Origin: Jannaschia marina
Lineage (GTDB): Bacteria > Pseudomonadota > Alphaproteobacteria > Rhodobacterales > Rhodobacteraceae
DNA: 48,419 nt
Assembly: GCF_013404595.1 (NCBI RefSeq)
Contig: NZ_JABVAX010000019.1
Span: 1 to 48,419 of the forward strand
Direction: 5' to 3'
Translations under genes and position numbers: made by a program
Notes under the pieces: generated by a model
What the model saw: the letters and a program-made list of their open reading frames with translations, nothing else
What the model was told of the DNA's origin: nothing
Databases searched by the model: none
In this document: positions 27,257-45,986 of the stretch, one piece after another
Layout of the letters: each line of letters begins with the position of its first letter
How positions within the stretch are numbered: the stretch's first letter is position 1

Positions 27257-27769
27257 GTGGATAGAGCCCAGAAAGAGAAATTGGTCGAAGAGCTCGGCCA
27301 GATCTTCGAAAGCTCTGGCGTCGTGGTGGTCAGCCACTACGAAGGCATGACAGTTGCCGAAATGCAGGACCTGCGGGCGCGTATGCGCGAAGCCGGCGGA
27401 TCCGTTCGCGTTGCCAAGAACAAGCTCGCCAAGATCGCCCTCGAGGGGAAGGCTGTCAGCAGCATTTCCGATTACCTCACGGGCATGACCGTACTCGGCT
27501 ATTCCGAAGATCCCGTGGCTGCGGCCAAGGTCTTCGACGCCTACGCCAAGGACAACCAGAAGCTGGTGATCCTGGGCGGGGCGATGGGCGAGACGGCGCT
27601 GGACACCGCCGGTGTCGCAGCGGTCGCGAAGATGCCCAGCCGCGAGGAGCTCATCGCTTCCATCGTGGGCTGCATCGGCGCACCCGCTTCGAACATCGCG
27701 GGGGCCATTGGCGCGCCTGCTTCCAACATCGCGAGCATTCTCTCGACCATCGAAGAGAAGGCTGCCTGA
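27257..27769 (+). CDS. rplJ: 50S ribosomal protein L10
   Basis: A 170-residue L10, the base of the ribosomal stalk that carries L7/L12 dimers on its C-terminal helix. The start is GTG at 27257, giving (V/M)[13 protein letters not shown], with GGAG seven bases upstream; an earlier in-frame ATG would add unrelated residues. The N-terminal domain contains [18 protein letters not shown] and [13 protein letters not shown]. The C-terminal region repeats the string GAPASNIA twice, 11 residues apart. rplL follows after 77 bases. Confidence 0.95.
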   Translation: MDRAQKEKLVEELGQIFESSGVVVVSHYEGMTVAEMQDLRARMREAGGSVRVAKNKLAKIALEGKAVSSISDYLTGMTVLGYSEDPVAAAKVFDAYAKDNQKLVILGGAMGETALDTAGVAAVAKMPSREELIASIVGCIGAPASNIAGAIGAPASNIASILSTIEEKAA

Positions 27770-27846
27770 AGCACCTGAAGTCATCCTTCGTCGGGGCCTT
27801 GAACGGCACGACACCGGAACACACCTAGCAAAACGGAAACAGTGAA

Positions 27847-28227
27847 ATGGCTGATCTGAAAAAACTGGCCGAGGACATCGTCGGTCTCACCCTCCTGGAA
27901 GCCCAGGAACTGAAAACCATCCTCAAGGACGAGTACGGCATCGAGCCCGCCGCCGGCGGCGCGGTCATGATGGCGGGTCCGGCCGACGGCGGCGCTGCCG
28001 GCGGCGGCGAGGAGCAGACCGAGTTCGACGTCATCCTGAAGTCGGCGGGTGCCTCCAAGATCAACGTGATCAAGGAAGTCCGCGGCATCACGGGTCTCGG
28101 CCTGAAGGAAGCCAAGGACCTGGTCGAAGCCGGCGGCAAAGCCGTCAAGGAAGGCGTCGACAAGGCCGAGGCCGAGGACATCAAGGCGAAGCTCGAAGCG
28201 GCCGGTGCCGAAGTCGAGCTGAAGTAA
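27847..28227 (+). CDS. rplL: 50S ribosomal protein L7/L12
   Basis: A 126-residue stalk protein. The N-terminal dimerisation domain is followed by an Ala/Gly-rich hinge (about 36-57). The C-terminal factor-binding domain contains [20 protein letters not shown] and ends [10 protein letters not shown]. It recruits EF-Tu and EF-G, whose genes are also in this window. The ribosome-binding site is weak, so translation may depend on upstream rplJ. Confidence 0.97.
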   Translation: MADLKKLAEDIVGLTLLEAQELKTILKDEYGIEPAAGGAVMMAGPADGGAAGGGEEQTEFDVILKSAGASKINVIKEVRGITGLGLKEAKDLVEAGGKAVKEGVDKAEAEDIKAKLEAAGAEVELK

Positions 28228-28536
28228 TCACGGCCCTGCCGTGATGGCGCGACGCGCGAGCGTCGCGTTCCCTCGAAGCGAAAGGGGGCTTTGCCTGCAA
28301 AGCCTCCCGAGTAAGCGGCGGGGGTACGGATTTCGAGGGGTGGAGCGGGATTTCCCGCTCCACCCGCTCCTGTCTCGGAAAGCCGCCTTTCGCGGTTTTC
28401 CCGGTCAGGAGGAAGGACGGGGGCGCACCTGTGGGAGGGTGCTGCCAGATGGTCCTTTCCGACGACCTCTTCGCAGGCTGCTGCGGTCCGGTGCCCGACG
28501 GACCGCGCGGCGCGAAACTTGAAAGGCGAGCATCAC
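28228..28536 (+). promoter_or_regulatory. rplL-rpoB gap with three hairpins
   Basis: The 309-base gap has three separate strong inverted repeats: GGGGGCTTTG/CAAAGCCTCC (28284-28307), GTGGAGCGGG/CCCGCTCCAC (28340-28363) and GGAAAGCCGC/GCGGTTTTCC (28377-28401). None has a good T-run, so they are more likely RNA processing or stability elements, or degenerate mobile repeats. An open frame across the region encodes only arginine-rich, gene-unlike sequence. Confidence 0.6.
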
Positions 28537-32676
<4,140 letters not shown>

Positions 32677-32677
32677 G

Positions 32678-32736
32678 CCCGGATTTTCTTTTCGAAGAAA
32701 ATCGGGCCGGGCAAATCCTTCTTGAAGGATTTGCCC
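32678..32736 (+). repeat. Twin hairpins between rpoB and rpoC
   Basis: Hairpin one pairs GATTTTCTT (32682-32690) with AAGAAAATC (32695-32703) around a TTCG tetraloop, extended by CCC/GGG. Hairpin two pairs GGGCAAATCCTTC (32709-32721) with its exact complement (32724-32736). They start two bases after the rpoB stop. These AT-cored palindromes stand out in GC-rich DNA; similar ones occur in other roseobacter gaps. Confidence 0.75.
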
Positions 32737-32773
32737 CCGCCCTCCGCACACACCTTATTGATAGGGACCTGAC

Positions 32774-37015
<4,242 letters not shown>

Positions 37016-37041
37016 TCGACCTTTCCGACAATGTGATAGAG

Positions 37042-37072
37042 CCCCCGCCGGAGCGATCCGGCGGGGGTTTTT
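37042..37072 (+). terminator. Terminator of the rpoBC superoperon
   Basis: CCCCCGCCGGA (37042-37052), loop GCGA, and its exact 11-base complement (37057-37067), followed by TTTTT. A textbook intrinsic terminator. Confidence 0.92.
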
Positions 37073-37219
37073 CCTTGGCAATGCAAGGCTTCGTCGCGGT
37101 CCGGTCTTTGCGCGCCCTGCGCAATGCGTCGCAACCGGCGGGCCGCGTTTCGGCGGAGCCCGGGCCCCGACAGATCTTGCCCGCTTGTCAGCCGCTGTGC
37201 CCCATGCCACGCAGGCCCC

Positions 37220-38053
37220 ATGGCAATCCGCAACCAGATCATCGGCCTGATCCGCTTCAGCTACCCAGCGACGGAAGGCTTCGCAGCCTCGCGTCTTGGA
37301 CAAGCGGCGCTGGAGGAGCTGCTTTACGATCCGCGGCGACTGACGATGCGCTTCGCCTATCTGGAGACGCTGGTGCTGCCGACGCTCGCCGCGCAGACCG
37401 ACGGGGATTTCATCTGCGGCATCCTCGCGGGCGACACCCTGCCGCAGGAGTGGCAGGATCGTCTGCGCGCGCTGACCGACCGGTTTCCCTTCGTGCGGCC
37501 GATCTTTCTCGAGCGCATGGGACCCTTGCCCGCCGCGAAGCGCAGCTTCCGGCGTTGCGTGGAGACCGACGCGACACACGTGACGGGCTTCCGCCTCGAC
37601 GACGACGACGCGCTCGCGGTCGACTACATCGAGAAGACACGGGACCGGGCCGACCGCCTGATCGCCGGCGGCTTTGCGGAGAAGCCGGCCTGCGTCGCCT
37701 TCACCCGCGGCCTCTACTGGAATCTGAACGCCCCCGGAGAGCCGTTCCACCGCTTCCGCGAAGCCTTTGCGCCGAGCCTCGCCTGCGCGATGATCACCGC
37801 CCCCGACATGCCGACCTGCATCTACCGCTACAACCACCGCCGTATCGCGAGCTTCATCCCGACCTACCTGGAGCCCGGCGGGCAGGAGATGTTCGTCCGC
37901 ACCCAGCATGACACCAACGACAGCAACCGCGTCGCGCCGCCCCATGCCGAGGCGATCGCAACGGCGGAGGCGGCGAAGCTCCTGCGCAAGCGGTTCGCGC
38001 TCGATGCGGATCGCGTCTTCGGATTGATGCCGGTCCGGCCCGCGGGTTGGTGA
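37220..38053 (+). CDS. Putative rhamnosyltransferase-like glycosyltransferase (paralogue 1)
   Basis: The 277-residue product resembles the putative rhamnosyl transferase family found in Rhodobacteraceae. It has an N-terminal IGLIRFSYPATEGF strand, LVLPTLAAQTDGDF, and the acidic cluster TGFRLDDDDALAVDYIEK, likely the metal/nucleotide-sugar site of a GT-A fold. No signal peptide or span is seen, so it probably acts in the cytosol. The ATG at 37220 starts the conserved domain directly. The EamA gene follows by four bases. Acceptor and sugar are unknown. Confidence 0.7.
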   Translation: MAIRNQIIGLIRFSYPATEGFAASRLGQAALEELLYDPRRLTMRFAYLETLVLPTLAAQTDGDFICGILAGDTLPQEWQDRLRALTDRFPFVRPIFLERMGPLPAAKRSFRRCVETDATHVTGFRLDDDDALAVDYIEKTRDRADRLIAGGFAEKPACVAFTRGLYWNLNAPGEPFHRFREAFAPSLACAMITAPDMPTCIYRYNHRRIASFIPTYLEPGGQEMFVRTQHDTNDSNRVAPPHAEAIATAEAAKLLRKRFALDADRVFGLMPVRPAGW

Positions 38054-38057
38054 GACG

Positions 38058-38945
38058 ATGAACGAGAACCTGCGCGGGTCCGTCCTGATGATGGGCTCGA
38101 TGGCGACCTTCACGCTCAACGATGCGGTCATCAAGTACCTCGCACAGGGCCTGCCGACGTTTCAGGTCGTCTTGCTGCGCGGCCTCGCGGCGACGGCGCT
38201 CATCACGCTGCTCGCCTGGCTCACGGGCGCGCTCTGCCGCCCGATTCCGCGCGGAGACTGGCCCGCCGTGATCGGGCGGTCGGTGGTCGAGGTGGCGTCG
38301 TTCTTTCCCTTTGTCCTCGCGCTCACGCATATGCCGCTCGCCAATGTCACGGCTATCCTGCAGGCGCTGCCGCTCACCATCACGGCGGCCTCGGCGGTTT
38401 TTCTGGGCGAGAGGGTGGGCTGGCGGCGATGGACGGCGATCGCGCTGGGCTTCGTCGGCGTGCTGATGATCGTGCGCCCGGGCGGAGCGGATTTCGACGG
38501 CTGGTCGCTCGTCGCCTGCGCAGCCATGCTCACGATAACTGCGCGCGACCTCATCACGCGCCGCCTCTCGCCCGAGGTGCCCTCGCTCAACGTGGCGATC
38601 ATCACCGCCGCCGGCGTGACGGCGCTCGGGGCCGCGCTCACCGTCGGACAGGACTGGGCTCCGGTCGACGCGGGGCAGGGCGGGCTCATCTTTCTGGCCT
38701 CCGCGTTCATCCTGGGCGGCTACCTCTTCTCGATCATGGCGATGCGCGTGGGCGAGGTCTCGGCCGTGACTCCCTTCCGCTACACCGCATTGATCTGGGG
38801 TCTCCTGCTGGGCTGGTTCGTCTTCGGCGACTGGCCGAAGCCGATGACATTGATGGGCGCGGCGCTTATCGCGGGGACAGGGCTCTACACGCTTTTCCGC
38901 GAAAGCCGCCCCGCCCCGGCCCCGCGTCCGAACGCGCCGCGCTGA
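38058..38945 (+). CDS. EamA-family (DMT superfamily) membrane transporter
   Basis: The 295-residue inner-membrane protein has about ten hydrophobic spans in two homologous halves. Each half carries an EamA-like pattern: FTLNDAVIKYLAQGLPTFQV with LALTHMPLANVTAILQALP, and AMRVGEVSAVTPFRYTALIW. Relatives export or import metabolites such as amino acids or riboflavin; the substrate is not readable. It lies four bases after the glycosyltransferase-like gene and is probably cotranscribed with it. Confidence 0.88.
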   Translation: MNENLRGSVLMMGSMATFTLNDAVIKYLAQGLPTFQVVLLRGLAATALITLLAWLTGALCRPIPRGDWPAVIGRSVVEVASFFPFVLALTHMPLANVTAILQALPLTITAASAVFLGERVGWRRWTAIALGFVGVLMIVRPGGADFDGWSLVACAAMLTITARDLITRRLSPEVPSLNVAIITAAGVTALGAALTVGQDWAPVDAGQGGLIFLASAFILGGYLFSIMAMRVGEVSAVTPFRYTALIWGLLLGWFVFGDWPKPMTLMGAALIAGTGLYTLFRESRPAPAPRPNAPR

Positions 38946-39002
38946 CCGCCGCATCTTCCTGCGTCAAATACTCGATCCCGGTACCTTCACTCGGGGCAAG
39001 CC

Positions 39003-39806
39003 CTAGAAACTCTCGCGGATCGCCTTGAGGTCGAGCGCGAAGCGGCGGCGCAGCACGCGCTTCTGTTCTTCGTCCGCGGGCTTCAACCGTTTGAGTTGTC
39101 CTGCCTGTCCGCTATCGTTCGTCCCGTCGATCCCGCGCAGCCACATGGGCGCATCGGGCAGAGTGAACGACGGCATGAGCGTACCGAGCCGGTGATGCGG
39201 AAAGTGCAGTGCCGTTCGCCGGTTTGTCGGCGCGAGAACGATCGCCTGTGCGATACAAATGTACGACAAGAACGTCTCCTCCACCCGAGGGCCGTCCGGT
39301 GTGAGATTCAGCAGATAGCCACGGTTGAAGTCGATCGTCAGGCGCTTGTGCTGCGCCCAGACGTGTTCGAGCGCTGTGAAGGTCTCGCGAGCGCGGGCCA
39401 CGAAACGGCGGGCGACACCGTCGTCGTCGTCGTGACGGAACTGCAGCACGGGCGGGCCCTCGGGGTCGATGTGCGGCAGAACCGCGTTGCGGATCGCGTC
39501 GCGGTAGGGCTCGTCGGGGTGATAGACGATCGTGCCGCCCTTGAGCCCAGAGACGATGCGTTCCAGACGCCCGCGCCAGGGCTCCGGCAGATCCGCGCCG
39601 GTGATGACCAGAGTGCGGAAGTCACTGTCGCTCTGCATCGAGAGGGTGCGCAAGCTGACATGTTCGAGCGTCCTCAGCCGCGCCTCCATCCGGTCCGGGT
39701 GCCAGAGGTGCGCCTTGCGCGCCTCGACCGTCTCGTGTTCGGTCTGGTAACCGCCGAGACCGGGATAGGCGAAACGCGTTATGGCGAGGATCTGCAGGTC
39801 CGACAT
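39003..39806 (-). CDS. Putative rhamnosyltransferase-like glycosyltransferase (paralogue 2)
   Basis: The 267-residue product belongs to the same family as the gene at 37220. It shares the opening strand (LAITRFAYPGLGGY), LRTLSMQSDSDFRTLV and the acidic cluster FRHDDDDGVARRFV in the same order, but is quite diverged. It is leftward and converges with the EamA gene, so the two paralogues bracket the transporter. The start at 39806 places the conserved domain at the N-terminus. Function is inferred from family only. Confidence 0.7.
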   Translation of the reverse strand: MSDLQILAITRFAYPGLGGYQTEHETVEARKAHLWHPDRMEARLRTLEHVSLRTLSMQSDSDFRTLVITGADLPEPWRGRLERIVSGLKGGTIVYHPDEPYRDAIRNAVLPHIDPEGPPVLQFRHDDDDGVARRFVARARETFTALEHVWAQHKRLTIDFNRGYLLNLTPDGPRVEETFLSYICIAQAIVLAPTNRRTALHFPHHRLGTLMPSFTLPDAPMWLRGIDGTNDSGQAGQLKRLKPADEEQKRVLRRRFALDLKAIRESF

Positions 39807-40103
39807 GGTGATGCAGGTTGCCGCCATCGCCCCCGACGGGCAAGGGCGCGCAGGTCCGTCGCGGTGCGTTGACACCCGGTCGCGATTCCCCTAAGTGAGC
39901 CGCAATTCGGTCTGGGCGTGGTGACACGTCCGGGGTCCGGCACGCCAAAACCGTCGCACAAGATCCGGGATACTGCTTCCCGTATCCTCTGTCACACAAC
40001 CGCATCGTCCAGGTCGGAATTCCGGGCGAATGCGGCCAAGCCGGTTTTCGCGCTGCTGGCTCGTGCCGGACGACGATTGAGATTAACTGAACGGGAAGTA
40101 TCA
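39807..40103. promoter_or_regulatory. Divergent gap upstream of rpsL
   Basis: About 297 bases between the leftward glycosyltransferase-like gene and rpsL. It must hold the str-operon promoter and leader. A small inverted repeat GGATAC/GTATCC lies around 39967-39986. I see no convincing promoter boxes and no gene. Confidence 0.45.
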
Positions 40104-40475
40104 ATGCCCACCATCCAGCAGCTGATCCGCAAACCGCGTCAGCCCCGGGTCAAGCGTTCCAAGTCGCTGCACCTGGAAAACTGCCCGCAGAAGCGCGGCG
40201 TCTGCACCCGCGTCTACACCACAACGCCCAAGAAGCCGAACTCGGCCATGCGGAAGGTCGCCAAGGTGCGCCTGACCAACGGGTTCGAGGTCATCTCCTA
40301 CATCCCGGGCGAGAGCCACAACCTGCAGGAGCACTCGGTCGTGCTCATCCGCGGCGGTCGTGTGAAAGACCTTCCGGGTGTCCGCTACCACATCCTGCGC
40401 GGCGTGCTCGATACGCAGGGCGTCAAGGACCGTCGCCAGCGCCGCTCCAAGTACGGTGCCAAGCGTCCGAAGTGA
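40104..40475 (+). CDS. rpsL: 30S ribosomal protein S12
   Basis: A 123-residue decoding-centre protein. The conserved loop [13 protein letters not shown] carries the Lys residues whose mutation gives streptomycin resistance, here wild-type. [13 protein letters not shown] includes the Asp that is methylthiolated in many bacteria. The ATG at 40104 is the normal start; an upstream in-frame ATG would add about 60 unrelated residues. It is the first gene of the str operon, unusually parted from rpoC by three accessory genes. Confidence 0.98.
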   Translation: MPTIQQLIRKPRQPRVKRSKSLHLENCPQKRGVCTRVYTTTPKKPNSAMRKVAKVRLTNGFEVISYIPGESHNLQEHSVVLIRGGRVKDLPGVRYHILRGVLDTQGVKDRRQRRSKYGAKRPK

Positions 40476-41059
<584 letters not shown>

Positions 41060-41085
41060 GCGCAGCGCTTATATAGAGCACATAT

Positions 41086-41118
41086 CACGGGGGCCCGAAG
41101 GGGGCCCCCGTGCCCGTT
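41086..41118 (+). terminator. Attenuator-like hairpin between rpsG and fusA
   Basis: CACGGGGGCCC (41086-41096) and its exact complement (41102-41112) flank a five-base loop; CCCGTTTTCTC follows. It has the form of an intrinsic terminator but lies within the str operon, so partial termination is likely, leaving fusA/tuf expressed partly by read-through or a separate promoter. Confidence 0.65.
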
Positions 41119-41143
41119 TTCTCCTCAATCAGAGGTACGCCAA

Positions 41144-43261
41144 ATGGCACGCGACTATCCCCTCGACCGCTACCGGAACTTCGGGATCATGGCCCACATC
41201 GACGCAGGCAAGACCACCTGCTCGGAGCGGATCCTGTATTACACCGGCAAATCCCACAACATCGGTGAAGTCCACGACGGTGCCGCCACCATGGACTGGA
41301 TGGAGCAGGAGCAGGAGCGTGGCATCACCATCACCTCGGCCGCGACGACCACTTTCTGGGAGCGCACCGAGGACGGCCAGACGGCCGACACGCCGAAGCA
41401 CCGCCTGAACATCATCGACACCCCCGGCCACGTGGACTTCACCATCGAGGTCGAGCGTTCGCTCGCCGTGCTCGACGGGGCCGTCTGCGTGCTCGACGCG
41501 AACGCCGGTGTCGAGCCCCAGACCGAGACCGTCTGGCGCCAGGCCGACCGCTACAAGGTTCCGCGGATGGTCTTCGTCAACAAGATGGACAAGATCGGGG
41601 CCGACTTCTTCAATTGCGTGAAGATGATCGAGGATCGCACCGGCTCCCGCGCGGTGCCCGTCGGCATCCCGATCGGGGCCGAGAGCGAGCTCGAGGGTCT
41701 CATCGACCTCGTCACCATGGAAGAATGGCTCTGGCAGGGCGAAGACCTCGGCGCGTCCTGGGTCAAGGCTCCGATCCGCGACGGTCTGAAGGACATGGCC
41801 GACGAATGGCGCGGCAAGATGGTCGAGGCCGCCGTCGAAATGGACGACGACGCCATGATGGAATATCTCGAGGGCAACGAGCCCGACGTGCCGACCCTGC
41901 GCGCCCTGCTGCGCAAGGGCACGCTCTCGCTCAGCTTCGTTCCCGTCCTCGGGGGCTCCGCCTTCAAGAACAAGGGTGTCCAACCCCTCCTGAACGCCGT
42001 CATCGACTACTTGCCGAGCCCGCTCGACGTCGTCGACTACATGGGCTTCAAGCCGGGGGACGAGACCGAAGAGCGCAACATCGCCCGCCGCGCGGATGAT
42101 GCGATGCCCTTCGCCGGTCTGGCGTTCAAGATCATGAACGACCCCTTCGTCGGCTCGCTGACCTTCACGCGCATCTACTCGGGCGTTCTGAACAAGGGCG
42201 ACACGCTCCAGAACACCACGAAGGGCAAGAAAGAGCGCGTCGGCCGGATGATGATGATGCACTCGAATAACCGTGAGGAAATCACGGAAGCCTTCGCGGG
42301 CGACATCATTGCACTCGCCGGCCTGAAGGACACGACCACGGGCGACACGCTTTCGGATCAGAACGACCAGGTCGTGCTCGAGACGATGACCTTCCCCGAC
42401 CCGGTCATCGAGATCGCGGTCGAGCCGAAGACGAAGGCCGACCAGGAGAAGATGTCCCAGGGCCTGCAGCGGCTTGCCGCCGAGGACCCGTCCTTCCGCG
42501 TCGAGACCGACCTCGAGTCCGGTCAGACGATCATGAAGGGCATGGGCGAACTTCACCTCGACATCCTCGTCGACCGTCTCAAGCGGGAGTTCAAGGTCGA
42601 GGCCAACATCGGTGCTCCTCAGGTGGCCTACCGCGAGACCATCGGTCATGAGGTCGAGCACACCTACACCCACAAGAAGCAGTCGGGTGGCTCGGGCCAG
42701 TTCGCCGAAGTGAAGCTGCTCATCTCCCCGACGGAGCCGGGCGAAGGGTATTCCTTCGAGTCGAAGATCGTCGGTGGCGCGGTGCCGAAGGAGTACATCC
42801 CCGGCGTCGAGAAGGGCATCAACTCGGTCATGGACTCTGGTCCGCTCGCCGGCTTCCCGGTGATCGACTTCAAGGTCCAGCTGCTCGACGGCAAGTTCCA
42901 CGACGTGGACTCGTCGGTCCTGGCCTTCGAGATCGCGTCGCGGATGGGGATGCGCGAAGGCATGCGCAAGGCCGGGGCGAAACTCCTCGAGCCGGTGATG
43001 AAGGTCGAGGTGATCACGCCGGAGGAATACACGGGCGGCATCATCGGCGACCTGACGTCCCGCCGGGGCCAGGTCTCGGGGCAGGAGCCGCGCGGCAACG
43101 CCATCGCGATCGACGCCTTCGTGCCGCTGGCGAACATGTTCGGCTACATCAACACGCTGCGCTCCATGTCGAGCGGACGGGCCCAGTTCACGATGCAGTT
43201 CGATCACTACGATCCGGTGCCGCAGAACATCTCGGAAGAGATCCAGAAGAAGTTCGCCTGA
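41144..43261 (+). CDS. fusA: Elongation factor G
   Basis: A 705-residue translocase GTPase. G motifs are AHIDAGKTT at residues 17-25, DTPGHVDFT and [10 protein letters not shown]. Domain IV carries [14 protein letters not shown], and the C-terminus has [25 protein letters not shown] lies eight bases before the ATG. Length and motifs indicate the canonical translocating EF-G rather than the EF-G2 paralogue. tuf copy 2 follows after 69 bases. Confidence 0.98.
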   Translation: MARDYPLDRYRNFGIMAHIDAGKTTCSERILYYTGKSHNIGEVHDGAATMDWMEQEQERGITITSAATTTFWERTEDGQTADTPKHRLNIIDTPGHVDFTIEVERSLAVLDGAVCVLDANAGVEPQTETVWRQADRYKVPRMVFVNKMDKIGADFFNCVKMIEDRTGSRAVPVGIPIGAESELEGLIDLVTMEEWLWQGEDLGASWVKAPIRDGLKDMADEWRGKMVEAAVEMDDDAMMEYLEGNEPDVPTLRALLRKGTLSLSFVPVLGGSAFKNKGVQPLLNAVIDYLPSPLDVVDYMGFKPGDETEERNIARRADDAMPFAGLAFKIMNDPFVGSLTFTRIYSGVLNKGDTLQNTTKGKKERVGRMMMMHSNNREEITEAFAGDIIALAGLKDTTTGDTLSDQNDQVVLETMTFPDPVIEIAVEPKTKADQEKMSQGLQRLAAEDPSFRVETDLESGQTIMKGMGELHLDILVDRLKREFKVEANIGAPQVAYRETIGHEVEHTYTHKKQSGGSGQFAEVKLLISPTEPGEGYSFESKIVGGAVPKEYIPGVEKGINSVMDSGPLAGFPVIDFKVQLLDGKFHDVDSSVLAFEIASRMGMREGMRKAGAKLLEPVMKVEVITPEEYTGGIIGDLTSRRGQVSGQEPRGNAIAIDAFVPLANMFGYINTLRSMSSGRAQFTMQFDHYDPVPQNISEEIQKKFA

Positions 43262-43269
43262 CGCGATTT

Positions 43270-43299
43270 CACCCGCTCCGCGACCGCGCGGGGCGGGTG
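43270..43299 (+). repeat. fusA-tuf intercistronic hairpin
   Basis: Thirteen-base arms starting CACCCGCTCCGCG (43270-43282) pair with 43287-43299 with one G-U, around the loop ACCG. There is no T-run, so an mRNA processing or stability role is more likely than termination. Confidence 0.55.
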
Positions 43300-43330
43300 C
43301 CCCCCAACATCTGACAAGAGGAGACCTTCC

Positions 43331-44480
<1,150 letters not shown>

Positions 44481-44506
<26 letters not shown>

Positions 44507-44580
44507 TCTTGCTCGCACGCGACAGGGGACTTCGCACAGCGAAGTCTCCCGATAGCGTCGTGAGCAAGATTACAGAGTAA
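44481..44580 (+). repeat. Three-arm repeat at the tuf copy 2 stop codon
   Basis: The same structure as at copy 1: the last 26 bases of tuf (44481-44506) recur at 44555-44580 with the complementary arm TAATCTTGCTC (44504-44514) between. The two loci are identical throughout this element and first differ inside the next hairpin, near 44604. Confidence 0.85.
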
Positions 44581-44673
44581 GGGTATTCACCGCGCCAGCG
44601 GTGACTGTCCCGACAAGGCGCAGCGTCCCGGCCTGCCGGGGCGCGAGAGCCGATCAAGAATAGCCTTGAGACA

Positions 44674-44698
44674 GGGCCGCCCCAACGGGCGGCCCCTT
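44674..44698 (+). terminator. Terminator of tuf copy 2
   Basis: GGGCCGCCC (44674-44682), loop CAAC, GGGCGGCCC (44687-44695), then CTT and GTCACGAGAG. The T-run is poor. It matches the copy 1 terminator in stem core and trailing sequence. Confidence 0.6.
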
Positions 44699-44772
44699 GT
44701 CACGAGAGAACGCGGGTTTCACGCCAGCGCTCCACCGATCGCGGCGCAGCGTCCTGGCCTAGCCGGCAGCGT

Positions 44773-45114
44773 CTAGTAGTAGCGGTTGATGCAGGTTTCC
44801 ACGCCGACGGCGAGGCTCGGGCTGTCTTGCATGCTGCCACGCAAGACCACGAGGAGGAGTTCACGCTGAACACCATCGCGACGGGCCGTCGCGATCTGAT
44901 GGGACATGGAACGCATATTCCCGAGCATTTGCTGTCCCTCGGGCAAGATCGCGGCCATCTGCCGCGCGGTCGTCCGGTCGACACCGGAGGATGCCGCGAC
45001 CGAAGCGATCGCTGCGTCTTCGAAGCAGGTGCCCAAATCGTGGTGATCAGCTTTTGCGACACCTGCGGTCAGGGCAAAAGCTGCCGCAAGTGCGACTTGG
45101 GTATATCTTGTCAT
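44773..45114 (-). CDS. Small secreted protein of unknown function
   Basis: The 113-residue product has a signal peptide (MTRYTQVALAAAFALTAGVAKA) and a mature domain of about 91 residues. Two Cys (in GTCFED near residue 30 and VETCINRYY at the C-terminus) could form a disulfide linking the ends. The middle is helical-looking, with a TARQMAAILPEG segment. AAGGA precedes the ATG. I know no family. It has no counterpart beside tuf copy 1. Its transcript probably ends at the shared stem of the tuf copy 2 terminator. Confidence 0.65.
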   Translation of the reverse strand: MTRYTQVALAAAFALTAGVAKADHHDLGTCFEDAAIASVAASSGVDRTTARQMAAILPEGQQMLGNMRSMSHQIATARRDGVQRELLLVVLRGSMQDSPSLAVGVETCINRYY

Positions 45115-45307
45115 TGTCGGGTTCCTTTCGATGTTCCCACCGTTCTCATGCGAGGCGATGGCGACGGTCGATTGGATCCTTTGTGGCGATTTCGAGCTGC
45201 TCGACGCGAATTTGACGAAATTCTCTCCAAACGTCGTTCGACCTTGGCCGGTCTTGAAGCGGATACAGGCAAGACATTCGGTCGCGGAACGACCGAGCCG
45301 CGCATGG

Positions 45308-45335
45308 AAAAGGGCGGCCCAAAGACCGCCCTTTT
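45308..45335 (-). terminator. Terminator of small secreted-protein gene 2
   Basis: AAAAGGGCGG (45308-45317) pairs with CCGCCCTTTT (45326-45335) around an eight-base loop; on the minus strand the 3' arm ends in TTTT. It resembles the terminator of paralogue 1 at 21848-21873. Confidence 0.8.
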
Positions 45336-45354
45336 CTGTAATCCGATGATTAGA

Positions 45355-45615
45355 TCAGTTGTTGGCGATGATCGCCTCGATGCGGCCTTTCTTCTGGGCG
45401 TCGCTGTCTTCGCTGTCGACGATCGTCTTGATCGTCGCGATCTCGCCCAGGGTCAGGTCGTCACCCATCGACGCAGGATCGACGCCGATACGCTCCAGCT
45501 CGCTCATCAGGGCGGTCTGCAGCATGTTGAAGCCTTGCCCGGCGTGGCCGTCGGCGAAGGCGGCCCCGGCGGTCAGTGCGATGAGGGCGGCAGCTGCGGT
45601 CATCTTCAGTTTCAT
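45355..45615 (-). CDS. Small secreted protein, paralogue 2 (unknown family)
   Basis: The 86-residue product has a signal peptide (likely cut at AFADG-H) and a mature part closely matching the gene at 21893-22159: GFNMLQTALMSELERIG, DDLTLGEIATIKTIVDS, DSDAQKKGRIEAIIANN. GGAGAG precedes the ATG. The conserved parts are the whole mature helices, not just the signal, so selection on the secreted protein is likely. Function is unknown. It sits between tuf copy 2 and the S10 operon on the opposite strand. Confidence 0.75.
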   Translation of the reverse strand: MKLKMTAAAALIALTAGAAFADGHAGQGFNMLQTALMSELERIGVDPASMGDDLTLGEIATIKTIVDSEDSDAQKKGRIEAIIANN

Positions 45616-45986
45616 CTATCTCTCCAGTCCTGAGATCATCGCCGGCCGAGCCATTCGGACGGTCGATGCAGAAGGGGTGCGTCGCACTGCGATCACGAGT
45701 CCCCCCACAAGGCCGTGATCTCCGTGTGTCGTGACCGGTTGTGAGGTCGCCCGCACCGGAGGGCCCGTCGAGTCCCCTACTGGCGAAGTCTTTCCAAATC
45801 CTTTCGCGCAGGGGGTTGCCGAGGCCGCCGAGTCGGTCTAGACGCGCGCATCTACGGACGGGGTCGCATTGGCGGCCCCGCGTCCGTTCGGGTTCGACGA
45901 GGGGGCCGGGTGGTCCGTCCTCCTCCTCTCAACTCTCACGACCGTCCGTCCGCACAAGGGGCAGGGCGGCCTGTCAGGCGAATGAC
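45616..45986 (+). promoter_or_regulatory. Divergent gap and rpsJ leader
   Basis: This 371-base gap holds the promoter of the leftward secreted gene and the promoter/leader of the S10 operon. A strong bulged hairpin pairs ACGGACG-GGGTCGC with GCGGCCCCG-CGTCCGT (45854-45887), about 100 bases before rpsJ. It is a candidate for the S10 leader used by L4 in other bacteria. No gene is supported. Confidence 0.45.

Noticed and set aside
28241..28522. A 93-codon frame in the rplL-rpoB gap.
   Set aside because: It runs through three palindromes and its product is arginine-rich and gene-unlike.
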